Of a DNA stretch of 64,000 bases, positions 34,631-43,074 are shown in pieces (within the stretch, counting starts at the first letter, position 1; every line of letters starts with the position of its first letter). Position numbers and translations under genes: made by a program. The notes below the pieces were generated by a model. That model was not told the origin of the DNA, searched no databases, and saw nothing but the letters and a program-made list of their open reading frames with translations. The stretch is from UBA10518 sp022837185. Lineage in GTDB: Bacteria; Desulfobacterota; Desulfobulbia; Desulfobulbales; Desulfobulbaceae. The stretch is taken from NCBI GenBank assembly GCA_034007705.1, contig JAVEQK010000001.1, forward strand, positions 124,001 through 188,000, in the 5' to 3' direction.

Positions 34631-35433
34631 CAGCAGCACCCCCGGATGCTCTGCCAGTACAACTGCCGCAGCCAGCGGAGAAAATCAACACCGGTGCGGC
34701 GGCTCAGTTCCCGGGCGGCCGGCTTGAGCTCCATCAGGTTCCCGGCCGGCGGCGGTTCATGGAAACCGAAAACGATGGCGTTGCTGTTGGCATTGGCCAG
34801 GAGCAGGGTAAGGACCTGCCCGCCGAACAGCTTCGCCAGGGCTGCCCGGTGCGTGGGAAAATCGTCGGCCGGCCGGTTCCAGAGGTTCATGGTGAAAACG
34901 CCGTTTCCGGCGAGCAGCGTCCGGCAGCAGCGGAGAAAATCCTCGCCGAGCAGGGCACGGGCCGGGCCATGGTCGGCAAAGGCGTCCACCATGATGAGGT
35001 CGTAGCGGGCGCCGGTCGCAAGCCGCTCGGCGGCCACCTCCTCCCCCGGGGCCGGCATGATCCGCAGCCGTCCGTCCTCGGGCAGCAGGAAGTAGTCCCG
35101 GGCCACCCGGATGACGTCCGGGTTGATCTCGGCAACGTCGATTCGGGCGGCGGGGGAGAATTCCAGGAGGAATTTCACCAGCGAGCCGCCGCCGAGACCG
35201 ACCAGGAGCATGTTTGCCGGAGCGGGCTGGAACAGCAGGGCGCACATCATCGCCTGGCTGTATTCAAGGTACAGCCTGTTGGGATCGTCCAACAGCATGC
35301 AGCTCTGCAGAGTGCCGCCTTCCAGATAGAGACTGCGGCGGGTGCCGTCGTCGGCGACGATTATTCCCGATCTTCGGGAGCCGCGGTAAATGACCCTGCC
35401 GTGGTCAGTTGTCTGGGCCGACGTCTGGTTCAT
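34630..35433 (-). CDS. Spermidine synthase-like methyltransferase-fold protein
   Basis: 267 residues. LLVGLGGGSLVKFLLEFSP is the nucleotide-binding Gly motif and RIDVAEINPDVIRVARDYF the acidic loop of the SpeE/methyltransferase fold; YDLIMVDAFAD follows. Such SpeE-like proteins transfer aminopropyl groups or have unknown roles. The family's usual N-terminal beta domain is short here. First gene of the operon with two small proteins, the ferredoxin and AOR; no polyamine gene is nearby, so the classical role is doubtful. Confidence 0.75.
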   Translation of the reverse strand: MNQTSAQTTDHGRVIYRGSRRSGIIVADDGTRRSLYLEGGTLQSCMLLDDPNRLYLEYSQAMMCALLFQPAPANMLLVGLGGGSLVKFLLEFSPAARIDVAEINPDVIRVARDYFLLPEDGRLRIMPAPGEEVAAERLATGARYDLIMVDAFADHGPARALLGEDFLRCCRTLLAGNGVFTMNLWNRPADDFPTHRAALAKLFGGQVLTLLLANANSNAIVFGFHEPPPAGNLMELKPAARELSRRTGVDFLRWLRQLYWQSIRGCC

Positions 35434-35944
35434 GTTCTCGGTGTCCGGCGGGGTGGCGGCGGTTCATGGTCAATTGCCATTTTTCATCCTCGCTCTGATC
35501 CGGGCGGCCCTGTCACCGGAAAGATATTGGGGAGCGCGGTCATGGTTGCGGATCGTTCCTCCGGGACGCCGACAATGGCCGCGCCGCTGGAGGGATGAAA
35601 ACCCGGGCCATGACGGGAAATAATCGGTGAAATCCCCAACTTTCATCTGGTCATATCCCCAGATTTTCTGATCGGCGCCACTGTCCGTTGTCTATCATTT
35701 TTTATTAACAATTTGTAATGATTACAGATAGCTGATTCGCGGGAACGGGGCATGAATATTGCAAAGTTTTGGTGCATTTATCAGCAATTTTTTCGTTCAA
35801 CGTCAACCTCAATCCATGGAAATGGCAGTGGATCCGCCGCTGCGCGGCAGCCGGATCCCCTTGCCCGTACCGAACAGGCGAGTCATGAAATACGGGGAAA
35901 TTTCGGCGGCAATCGTTGACAACAAAGGAAGGGCAAGAAGGAAT
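35434..35944. other. Intergenic region, no gene seen
   Basis: About 510 bases between the divergent SpeE-like gene and a small membrane protein gene. The middle (35680-35780) is AT-rich, with a CTATC/GATAG inverted repeat around TTTTTTATTAACAATTTG. Promoters of both genes presumably lie here, but none is clear enough to place. Confidence 0.45.
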
Positions 35945-36196
35945 ATGGATATATTTCCCGCACTGCTGAACTGGCTTCCGGGCATGCTCCTGCTCATAAA
36001 TGCGGTTCCGATGTCGTTTATTGTCGGCCTGAATGCGGCCCTTCCCCTTTTCATGATGTCACTGTTGTTTCTTCCCCCCGTCGAAGAATTCATCCATGCA
36101 AAAACCAGTATCTGCATCAATCCCAAGACCAAAATGGTGCTGTCGTTCTTCCTGTATGTGCCGCATTTTTATTTCGTCCTTTCCTACATTGAATAA
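35945..36196 (+). CDS. Small hydrophobic membrane protein, unknown
   Basis: 83 residues from the ATG at 35945, preceded by GAAGGA; the frame is open for another 62 codons upstream without a better start. Two or three membrane helices are likely (LLNWLPGMLLLINAVPM, ALPLFMMSLLFLPP and a C-terminal LSFFLYVPHFYFVL). No family recognised. Confidence 0.5.
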   Translation: MDIFPALLNWLPGMLLLINAVPMSFIVGLNAALPLFMMSLLFLPPVEEFIHAKTSICINPKTKMVLSFFLYVPHFYFVLSYIE

Positions 36197-36279
36197 TCCG
36201 GAGAACCTGCCCCCGGTTCGGTAACCCGGCCAAACCCCTTGGCCCCGGTCCGGCCCGGGCTTTTGGGACCGGTATTTCG

Positions 36280-36540
36280 TCAGCATTTCATCAATTTCTG
36301 CTTGCGGGCCCGCGGCAGTTGCTTGATCTTGAGCTCCAACCTGGCGGCAGCGGATCGGGATCCCGCCTTTTCCGCGTAAACCAGTTGTACCGGCCTTCTG
36401 GATTTCGTGTACCGGGCGCCGTCCCTGCCGGAATTGTGCGCCGCGATCCGCCTGGGCAGATCATTGGTCATCCCGGTGTACAACGTGCCGTCGCTGCAGC
36501 GAACCATATACACATACCAGATGTCGCCGTTCTCAGCCAT
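36280..36540 (-). CDS. GIY-YIG nuclease-superfamily protein (UPF0213/YhbQ-like)
   Basis: 86 residues. WYVYMVRCSDGTLYTGMTND contains the paired Tyr strands (here YVY and YTG), followed by the conserved Arg (LPRRIAAHNSG) and the Glu helix (AARLELKIKQL). A single-domain endonuclease-fold protein of the UPF0213 group; members have been linked to DNA damage tolerance, but the role is not settled. It converges with the small membrane protein gene. Confidence 0.88.
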   Translation of the reverse strand: MAENGDIWYVYMVRCSDGTLYTGMTNDLPRRIAAHNSGRDGARYTKSRRPVQLVYAEKAGSRSAAARLELKIKQLPRARKQKLMKC

Positions 36541-36609
36541 TCGCCCTGCTCAAGCCTGGACGGGGTCTTTCCCTTTTGCCGGTGATGGAGCTGCCACGCG
36601 GGGGATGGT

Positions 36610-36753
36610 TTATCTGCCGGATACGGCCTTGCACCACTCCCTGAGCAGGTTTCGGATTCCTCCCGCCCGAACCGCGGCCGAGATCAACCCTGCCAGGGCC
36701 CACAGGCCGATGGCAGCCGCCACGCCAAAGATCACCAGCACAAGCCATTCCAT
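36610..36753 (-). CDS. Small single-helix membrane protein (47 residues)
   Basis: The ATG at 36753 has AGGGAGAGG directly upstream, a strong ribosome-binding site. The peptide opens MEWLVLVIFGVAAAIGLWAL, a membrane helix, and ends with a basic amphipathic stretch (RNLLREWCKAVSGR). Initiation signal and hydrophobic pattern support a real gene although it is short. It lies between the GIY-YIG gene and a flavodoxin-fold gene on the same strand. Function unknown. Confidence 0.55.
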   Translation of the reverse strand: MEWLVLVIFGVAAAIGLWALAGLISAAVRAGGIRNLLREWCKAVSGR

Positions 36754-36798
36754 ATCCTCTCCCTGCCCTCCAATGACAACGAATCCGCTCCCTGTTTT

Positions 36799-37449
36799 TC
36801 ACTTCAGGGCGGAGCAGATTGCCGATCCCAGGTCAAATGCTCTCCGGCAGTCCCGCGGGAAGACCTCCCGGCGGCGCTTTTCTTTTGCCGCCGGGTCGAA
36901 CCTGTCCGCCACCACCTTGGCATAATCGGCAAACTGACAGGTATCGTAGCTCATCATTGACTGGGCATGCCCGAAAATCAGGCGCATGAAACGTTCATTC
37001 CCGGCAAAGAGCCGGTCATACCCCATCAGCCGGGCATTTTCCTCGGGGGAATTCATGGTATAGATCCAGGCGGTATGGATTTTCCGGGGAAACAGGGTTT
37101 GCGGCGGATCAGCATAGACCAGTGAGGGGAAGAGGAGGCGCTCAAGGAAGGAACGCATCTCGCCGGAGACGTCGCCGAAATAGATCGGCGAGCCCAGGAT
37201 GAGCGCGTCGGCTTCCCGTATTTCGGCATAGATCGGGGTCAGGTCGTCCTGGACCGCGCATTTCCCGTAGCTTTCGCCGTTCCTCATCTTGCAGGAAAAA
37301 CAGCTGATGCACCCCTTGAAATCAAGATCATAGAGGTGGACCAGCCTGGTTTCCGCACCCTGTGCCGCGGCGCCTTCCAGCGCATTTCCCAGCAGCGTGG
37401 CCGTGTTCCATTTTTTCCTGGGGCTGCCGTTGACCGCCATGATCTTCAT
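36799..37449 (-). CDS. NAD(P)H-dependent FMN reductase / iron-sulfur flavoprotein-like
   Basis: 216 residues from the ATG at 37449 with AGGAGGGTC upstream. MAVNGSPRKKWNTATLL is the flavodoxin-like FMN phosphate loop, GSPIYFGDVSGEMRSFLERL the second FMN-binding region. A compact Cys motif (GCISCFSCK, then KCAVQDD) is like that of iron-sulfur flavoproteins of anaerobes, so it may bind a cluster. Likely a two-electron reductase in oxidative defence or quinone/FMN reduction; substrate unknown. Confidence 0.85.
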   Translation of the reverse strand: MKIMAVNGSPRKKWNTATLLGNALEGAAAQGAETRLVHLYDLDFKGCISCFSCKMRNGESYGKCAVQDDLTPIYAEIREADALILGSPIYFGDVSGEMRSFLERLLFPSLVYADPPQTLFPRKIHTAWIYTMNSPEENARLMGYDRLFAGNERFMRLIFGHAQSMMSYDTCQFADYAKVVADRFDPAAKEKRRREVFPRDCRRAFDLGSAICSALK

Positions 37450-37704
37450 CGCTGACCCTCCTGTCGTGCTTTCGTCTTGTCCGTTACCATCAGTTGTACT
37501 AATATCATCTCTATTCCGTCTAGTATGCAAATATTTTACCGCGCCGGATGCACAAACATCATTTTTTGGCGTAGAGGCAGGTGAGCCATTCTTCCCGCCG
37601 CACCCTTCCCGCTGAGGGGCGGGTTCAATTTCCGCGTAAAAAATACCAATCTCCCGCCCTTTGAAACAGGGTTCTTCCGTGAAAAATGGAGTCCGGGTGG
37701 AAAC

Positions 37705-37715
37705 GGGGGGGGGGG
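37705..37715 (+). repeat. Homopolymeric G tract (11 G) before the PBP1b gene
   Basis: Eleven consecutive G residues, ending 29 bases upstream of the PBP1b start codon. Tracts of this length slip during replication in phase-variable genes. The surrounding divergent gap (37450-37744) contains no other gene and no promoter I can place. Confidence 0.6.
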
Positions 37716-37744
37716 AAGGATAACGGATTGCATTCTGCCGCAAT

Positions 37745-40054
37745 ATGATGAGTCCGGAAAAAAGAAAAATAATCGGGTCACGCCTGATCGTATGGAGCAC
37801 GGCAGCGTTTCTCCTGCTCGGCGCACTCACGGCCGTGCACGCCTGGAATCTGAACCAGACGCTGAGAGAGAAGTTCGACGGGCGGCGCTGGGCCATACCG
37901 GCGCGGGTTTACGCCCGGCCGCTGGAAGTATATCCCGGCTTGCGCCTGGGGGCCGGCCAATTTGAAATGGAGTTGCAACTGGCAGGGTACAGACAGGACG
38001 ACCAGGTCTCCACCCCGGGCAGTTATGCGGCCCGGGAAGACGGTTTCAGGGTCCGGACACGGGAATTCGATTTCGGCGACGGCGGCAGTCCTTCGGCGCG
38101 GTTGTTCATAGCATTTTCCCGCGACACGGTTGCCGCCGTCCAGGATGAGATCACCGGCAAGGCTGTTGATCTGGCGCGGATCGACCCGGCCCTGATCGGC
38201 AGCTTTCTTCCCCGGGAAAACGAGGACCGGGTGCTCCTCAAGAGGGAGGATCTGCCGGAGGCACTGGTCAAAACCCTGGTGGCTGTCGAGGACCGTAATT
38301 TTTTCACCCATCATGGTCTGGACCCCCGGGGAATCGTTCGGGCGATGTGGGTCAACATCCGCGCGGGATCGGCGGAGCAGGGCGGCAGCACCCTCACCCA
38401 GCAGCTCGTCAAGAATTTTTTCCTGACCAGCGAGCGGACCCTGCGGCGCAAGTTCAATGAAGCCATCATGGCCCTGCTGCTGGACTGGCAGTATGATAAG
38501 GACGAGATCCTGACCGCCTACGTCAACGAAATATTTCTGGGCCAGGAGGGCAGCCGGGCCATTCACGGCTTCGGTCTGGCCAGTCGGTTCTATTTTCAGC
38601 GCGGCATCGAGCATCTCGAACCTCATCACATCGCCCTGCTTGTCGGCATGGTCAAGGGCCCCTCGTACTATAATCCGCGCCGGCACCCGGAAAGATGCCA
38701 GGAGCGCCGGCAGAACATTCTGCGGATAATGGTGGAGGCAGGGATCATCGACAGCGAGGCGTTTCGTGCCGCCGTCAATGCCCCTCTGCTGGATGCGCCC
38801 ACGAATCCCGGAGGGTTCAATCGCTTCCCGGAATTTCTGGCCCTGGTGCGCCGCCAGCTGCAGCGCGATTACCGGGAGGAGGACCTGACCTCCACCGGCC
38901 TGCAAATCTTCACCACCCTTGACCCCCAGGTCCAGTGGGCGGCGGAAAAGAACCTTTCGGAAACCCTTGCCGAACTGGAGCAGAAGAAAAAATTGGCGGG
39001 ACTGCAAGGGGCTGTTGTGGTGACCAACCGCAGCAACGGGGAGCTGGAGGCGGTTGTCGGCGGCCGTTCTCCCGGGAGCGGCGGTTTCAACAGGGCGCTG
39101 GACGCCCACCGCCCCGTCGGCTCCCTGGTCAAGCCGGCGGTCTACCTGGCAGCGCTGGAAAACGGCTATACCCTGGCCCACAAGGTTGACGACGCGTCGC
39201 TGAGTTGGGAAAATCAGGACGGTTCCCCATGGCGGCCCGGCAATTTTGACGGCAGGGAACACGGCAGCGTCACCCTGTACGAAGCACTGGTCTACTCGTA
39301 TAATCTTGCCACCATCCATCTCGGCACGGCCACCGGCATTGACAAGGTCATAGAGGCGCTGGAGCGGCTCGGATGCGAGAAGGTGATCGAACCCTATCCT
39401 TCCCTGTTCATCGGCGCCCTGTCCCTGTCGCCCCTGGAGGTGGCCCAGACATACCAGACCCTGGCGGGCGAAGGGTTTTATACGCCGCTGCGCGCCATTC
39501 ACCGGGTGCTGGATATGGAGAACAGGCCCGTGCAGAGGTTCCCGCTGTCGATCGAACAGCGGGTCGAGCCTGCCCATGTCTTTCTCCTCAACACGGCTCT
39601 GCAGAAAGTAGTCCAGGAGGGGACGGCCGCCTCCCTGTCTGCCTATTTTCCGCCGTCCCACGGTCTGGCGGGCAAAACCGGCACGTCCGACGACGGCCGG
39701 GACAGCTGGTTCGCCGGTTTCAGCGGGGACAGACTGGCGGTGGTCTGGGTCGGCCGGGACGACAATGCCCCGGTTAATCTCACAGGTTCGTCCGGTGCGC
39801 TGGTCGTCTGGGCAAGAATGATGCACCAGTTGGACGCAGAGCCCCTGCGCCTGATCGAGCCCCCGGGCATCGAATGGCGCCGGGTTGCCGTCGGGCCGGA
39901 ACGACAGGGGGGGGCAGCGCGGCGTGCCGTCAGTTTGCCGTTTATTGCGGGAACGGCTCCGAACCGGATCGGTGACGGGCCGGGAGCGGCGGTCGACTCC
40001 GCACGGGATAGGGTGAAAAATGCGATTGACAGGATCAGGGAATGGTTGCAATGA
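37745..40054 (+). CDS. mrcB: Bifunctional penicillin-binding protein 1B
   Basis: 769 residues (ATG at 37745, alternative at 37748). A membrane helix at about 12-32, a UB2H-like domain at about 60-145, a GT51 transglycosylase with the catalytic Glu in AVEDRNFFTHHG (about 182) and QGGSTLTQQLVKNFF, then the transpeptidase with SLVK (about 460), SYN and KTGTS (about 644). It polymerises and cross-links peptidoglycan at the outer face of the inner membrane. UB2H identifies the PBP1B rather than the PBP1A branch. The TPR lipoprotein gene overlaps its stop, recalling PBP activator lipoproteins. Confidence 0.95.
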   Translation: MMSPEKRKIIGSRLIVWSTAAFLLLGALTAVHAWNLNQTLREKFDGRRWAIPARVYARPLEVYPGLRLGAGQFEMELQLAGYRQDDQVSTPGSYAAREDGFRVRTREFDFGDGGSPSARLFIAFSRDTVAAVQDEITGKAVDLARIDPALIGSFLPRENEDRVLLKREDLPEALVKTLVAVEDRNFFTHHGLDPRGIVRAMWVNIRAGSAEQGGSTLTQQLVKNFFLTSERTLRRKFNEAIMALLLDWQYDKDEILTAYVNEIFLGQEGSRAIHGFGLASRFYFQRGIEHLEPHHIALLVGMVKGPSYYNPRRHPERCQERRQNILRIMVEAGIIDSEAFRAAVNAPLLDAPTNPGGFNRFPEFLALVRRQLQRDYREEDLTSTGLQIFTTLDPQVQWAAEKNLSETLAELEQKKKLAGLQGAVVVTNRSNGELEAVVGGRSPGSGGFNRALDAHRPVGSLVKPAVYLAALENGYTLAHKVDDASLSWENQDGSPWRPGNFDGREHGSVTLYEALVYSYNLATIHLGTATGIDKVIEALERLGCEKVIEPYPSLFIGALSLSPLEVAQTYQTLAGEGFYTPLRAIHRVLDMENRPVQRFPLSIEQRVEPAHVFLLNTALQKVVQEGTAASLSAYFPPSHGLAGKTGTSDDGRDSWFAGFSGDRLAVVWVGRDDNAPVNLTGSSGALVVWARMMHQLDAEPLRLIEPPGIEWRRVAVGPERQGGAARRAVSLPFIAGTAPNRIGDGPGAAVDSARDRVKNAIDRIREWLQ

Positions 40055-40518
40055 ATAAAGCCATACGATTACCAATGGTTGTGTACCGGAAGGGTATTGT
40101 CCGGACCGGTGTGCTGCTCTCCTGCCTGGCACTTATCGCGGCGGGCTTGATGGTCAGCGGCTGCGCTGTTCAGCCCGTTTCCCTCCCGCCCCGGGAAAGC
40201 GGGGTGCAGCGGGCAACGTTGTCGCTTCTGGATGAGGCCGAGCAGGCACTGCATGCCGGCAACGCGCTCAAGGCGGAAGGATACCTGGAGCGGGCCGTCC
40301 GGATCGAACCGGGGAATCCCCGCGTCTGGCACGTCCTGGCCAGGAGCAAGTTCCAGCAGGGCCAGTATCCCCAGGCAATTCAGATGGCGCGCAAGTCTAA
40401 CAGCTGCCTGCCGGACCGGGCGACGGAGAGGAGCAACTGGCTGCTGATGGAACAGGCCCATCGGGCCATGGGCGACACCGATAAGGCGACAAACGCGCAC
40501 GACAGGGCGTCTGACTGA
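40051..40518 (+). CDS. TPR lipoprotein coupled to PBP1b
   Basis: 155 residues from the ATG at 40051, overlapping the PBP1b stop (ATGA). A signal peptide with lipobox MVSGC is followed by one to two tetratricopeptide repeats (AEQALHAGNALKAEGYLERAVRI and WHVLARSKFQQGQYPQAIQMA). Outer-membrane lipoproteins such as LpoA/LpoB and the CpoB TPR protein regulate class A PBPs in other bacteria. The translational coupling suggests a PBP1B cofactor, which is inferred. Confidence 0.85.
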   Translation: MNKAIRLPMVVYRKGIVRTGVLLSCLALIAAGLMVSGCAVQPVSLPPRESGVQRATLSLLDEAEQALHAGNALKAEGYLERAVRIEPGNPRVWHVLARSKFQQGQYPQAIQMARKSNSCLPDRATERSNWLLMEQAHRAMGDTDKATNAHDRASD

Positions 40519-40557
40519 TCCATTGCACGGCCTGTCGGAAATGTTCGCCCGCCAGCG

Positions 40558-40845
40558 TCACTTTTCGGTCAACTGCACGCCGCATTTCGGGCAGACATGC
40601 AGCTTCCTCCAGGAGGAGAAAAAACCGGGCACCAGGGATGCGTTGCATTGCGGACAACGGAAAACGGCATACATCGCCATGACGATGCCGATCAGGCAGG
40701 CAATCAGCAGGAATTCAACCGGGCTCAATTCGTTGCCGCCTGGATGCGGGACAAACCGAAAAGCAAATATCAGCCCGAATAAAGCGGCCATCAGGGAGAA
40801 GTAGAGGGCTTTCCTCTTTTTGTATTTTTCCTGGATAGTATTCAT
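40558..40845 (-). CDS. Small membrane protein with C-terminal zinc ribbon
   Basis: 95 residues from the ATG at 40845 (a start at 40857 would add four). Two membrane helices (ALYFSLMAALFGLIFAF and VEFLLIACLIGIVMAMYAVF) precede CPQC and CPKC, a zinc-ribbon pair. Function unknown. Converges with the TPR lipoprotein gene. Confidence 0.65.
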   Translation of the reverse strand: MNTIQEKYKKRKALYFSLMAALFGLIFAFRFVPHPGGNELSPVEFLLIACLIGIVMAMYAVFRCPQCNASLVPGFFSSWRKLHVCPKCGVQLTEK

Positions 40846-40983
40846 TATCGCCAACATGGCAGGCAGCCGCGCATGCCGCGTTTACCCCGCAGGCTGGGTT
40901 AGCGAGGCGCAACCCGACACAACGCATGGATCGTACCCGGAATTGATAATCAGGTCATTGCCGGCTTGGCGGCCTGGGGTGCA

Positions 40984-41682
40984 TCATTTGCCGGCCTGCC
41001 ACTGATCCAGGATGTCGGCGACCCTGGCGCGCACCTCTTCGCGGGCTTCTCGCCTGTCGATTCCCTGCAGCAGCAGTTCATCGTAGGGTGTTTCCTGGTG
41101 ACGAATGTGCGCGGCGACCGCCAGCCGGACGGCGTTTTCGTCCAGTTCCCTGGCCGCGGCGCTGCGACCGACGCGGCCGCTGTATTTGCGGCAGGCATGT
41201 TCGGCAATGAGCCGCTCCCGCGCGGCCGGACAGCCGGGGAATAATTCCCGGACCCGGGCCGCGAAACGGGATATGTATTCCTGATCCAGCTCGGCCCTCC
41301 GTTCCGCGGCCTGCGCCCGGCGCACGGCCCGCTGCCCCTCGTCGGCCCTGCATTCTTTTTCCGCCCGTTCAATGGCTTCGTTTTCGACCAGCAGTCCCTG
41401 CCGCTCGTAGCGTTTCCGGGCTCTGCTCCATTTCAGGACAATCGCGGCAAGCTTTGAATACTTCCGGGAACGACGGGTCAGCGCCATGTCCCCGGACGGC
41501 AGAAAGACCAGATGGTCCAGGTCGGCGCAGCTCAGGCACACCGCCTTGCGGTTTCCACCCTGCCCCTGCAAGGTGATCCAGGCTCTTTTGCCCAGGTCTT
41601 CCCCGCACTCGTCACACCGCGACTCCCGCGAGGAGATAAAGACGGTGAGCTCTTCAGGTCTGTTTTTGGTATTCCGGTTCAT
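40984..41682 (-). CDS. DUF2293 domain protein
   Basis: 232 residues. The N-terminus holds a zinc-binding-like CDEC and CLSC pair; the middle is highly charged, and the end carries the DUF2293 signature YSGRVGRSAAARELDENAV and AHIRHQETPYDELLLQG. Function unknown, probably cytoplasmic and possibly nucleic-acid related. Standalone gene. Confidence 0.85.
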   Translation of the reverse strand: MNRNTKNRPEELTVFISSRESRCDECGEDLGKRAWITLQGQGGNRKAVCLSCADLDHLVFLPSGDMALTRRSRKYSKLAAIVLKWSRARKRYERQGLLVENEAIERAEKECRADEGQRAVRRAQAAERRAELDQEYISRFAARVRELFPGCPAARERLIAEHACRKYSGRVGRSAAARELDENAVRLAVAAHIRHQETPYDELLLQGIDRREAREEVRARVADILDQWQAGK

Positions 41683-41723
41683 CGCCTCTTTTGATTAAAA
41701 TGAGATCCAAACCCCGATCCAAA

Positions 41724-42179
41724 TCATTTATATTTTCCCCTCATTTGCGATCCGGATTGTTTCTGTTTTTCCGGAAAGGAGATTCGTTCTTTCCCGGCGG
41801 CGCTTGATAACTGTTTGTCGAAGCTGAGAATTGTAATTTCCGGTAATTCCGTTTGAATTGTTTTTACAGCCGCCAGGTGCCAAAGGTCGGCTCCTTTCAG
41901 AACATACCGTACCGATAATTCTTTGAAGATCTTCCAGTCCGGTTGAACGTTGATTTTCCGAATCACGCTGTTCCCTAATGATTCCAGGACGGAAACATAT
42001 AAAACATCGGTCAGGACATTTTCGTGATTCATCCGTTGCAAAACTGCATATGTCTCAGCAAAACAAAGGGAAGAGGCCAGGTGAATCCCTTTTCGCTTCT
42101 CAATTCGCACCGCTTTTGCACTGTGCTCATCCTCAACGAGAATCGACAGGATGGCCGATGCATCCCAGTAAATAACCAT
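41724..42179 (-). CDS. PIN-domain ribonuclease toxin (VapC-like)
   Basis: 151 residues. WDASAILSILVEDE has the first conserved Asp, FAETYAVLQR the Glu, and LKGADLWHLAAV plus ILSFDKQL the later acidic residues of the Mg2+ site. PIN toxins cut RNA, often tRNA, when not held by their antitoxin. The start overlaps the antitoxin stop (TAATG). Base composition is visibly more AT-rich than the neighbours, which suggests transfer. Confidence 0.85.
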   Translation of the reverse strand: MVIYWDASAILSILVEDEHSAKAVRIEKRKGIHLASSLCFAETYAVLQRMNHENVLTDVLYVSVLESLGNSVIRKINVQPDWKIFKELSVRYVLKGADLWHLAAVKTIQTELPEITILSFDKQLSSAAGKERISFPEKQKQSGSQMRGKYK

Positions 42180-42463
42180 TACCGTCTCGCTCTGTCTTCG
42201 AGAAGATATTCCTGAGCCGTTTTCATTTCCTTGACCGGAATCGGCGGGGGAATTGCTGCTTTCTTTTTTTCGGGCTCCAACATTCCTGATTCCTCAAGGT
42301 TTTTTATGCGGTCCGGCAAAGAGATTTCATTTGTTCCCAGCGGGACGATTTTTCCAATCGGGCGGCCCCGTTCGGTTAAAATGATTTCCCGGCCCTGTTT
42401 GACCAGTCGCAGGTACCTGCTGAGGTGTATTTTCGCTTCGCGAATTCCAACGTGAGTCGGCAT
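42179..42463 (-). CDS. Phd/YefM-family antitoxin
   Basis: 94 residues; ATG at 42463 with AAAGG upstream. THVGIREAKIHLSRYLRLV and EIILTERGRPIGKIVPL form the Phd/YefM DNA-binding fold, which represses its own promoter; the Pro/Lys-rich tail should wrap the toxin. Directly coupled to the PIN toxin gene. Lower GC than its surroundings. Confidence 0.87.
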   Translation of the reverse strand: MPTHVGIREAKIHLSRYLRLVKQGREIILTERGRPIGKIVPLGTNEISLPDRIKNLEESGMLEPEKKKAAIPPPIPVKEMKTAQEYLLEDRARR

Positions 42464-42507
42464 GTCTGTACCTTTCGTGGTTTTTATGACTGATTATGCA
42501 TGTAGTT

Positions 42508-42536
42508 AGAGTAGTCTTTTGGGGCGGCTTTGTCAA
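42508..42536 (-). promoter_or_regulatory. Putative promoter of the toxin-antitoxin pair
   Basis: Minus strand: TTGACA (42536-42531), 17-nt spacer, TACTCT (42513-42508). The -35 is perfect, the -10 weak. It lies about 45 bases upstream of the antitoxin start. Confidence 0.4.
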
Positions 42537-43074
42537 AGGCCCGGGTTTTTCTCAATTGTTTTCGGTTCGCTGTCCCGCTCTTCGATTTTTTGGGAAATTA
42601 TTCTTCGGGTCAGAGTAAAAATAGAATTTGAACCAATGGATGTCAATGTTTTGATTTGCTTGAATATTTCTGACTTGAACGACTGAGATCAGTATGGCGC
42701 GACTCCCGGGAATACGGCCGGCCATACCTGTACTTGTTTACGTGAAGTTGTTGCAGTGGGAGGCGAACTGCTGAAATTAAAAGACGGATCAGGAGGGTGA
42801 TAATTATGCCGGCGAGGGCGATGACCGTTTTTTTACCTGAACCCTTCTTCCGGCTTTGATACAGGAAATCCGCCGATCCCTGACAATTCCGGAGAAAGTG
42901 GACATGTGTTTGCATGATGTCGGGTGTCGCTGCAGCCGGAATGCCCCGCGGACATCGAAGACGTAGGAGCTGTAGGGTGAAGAGCTGATATACGCCGGAG
43001 AACGTGAGAGGTGGCCTGCAACTTGCAACAGGAAGCATCCGTATAACAGAAACATTATCATGAGGAAAAGGAAT
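42537..43074. other. Intergenic region, no gene seen
   Basis: About 540 bases, AT-rich on the left. A 185-codon minus-strand frame runs through it into the ferredoxin gene, but it has no recognisable domains and looks like an accidental opening. No tRNA, hairpin with T run, or clear promoter was found. Confidence 0.5.

Noticed and set aside
37778..40132. A 784-codon open frame opposite PBP1b
   Set aside because: Antisense shadow of a well-supported gene; the translation shows no recognisable domain.
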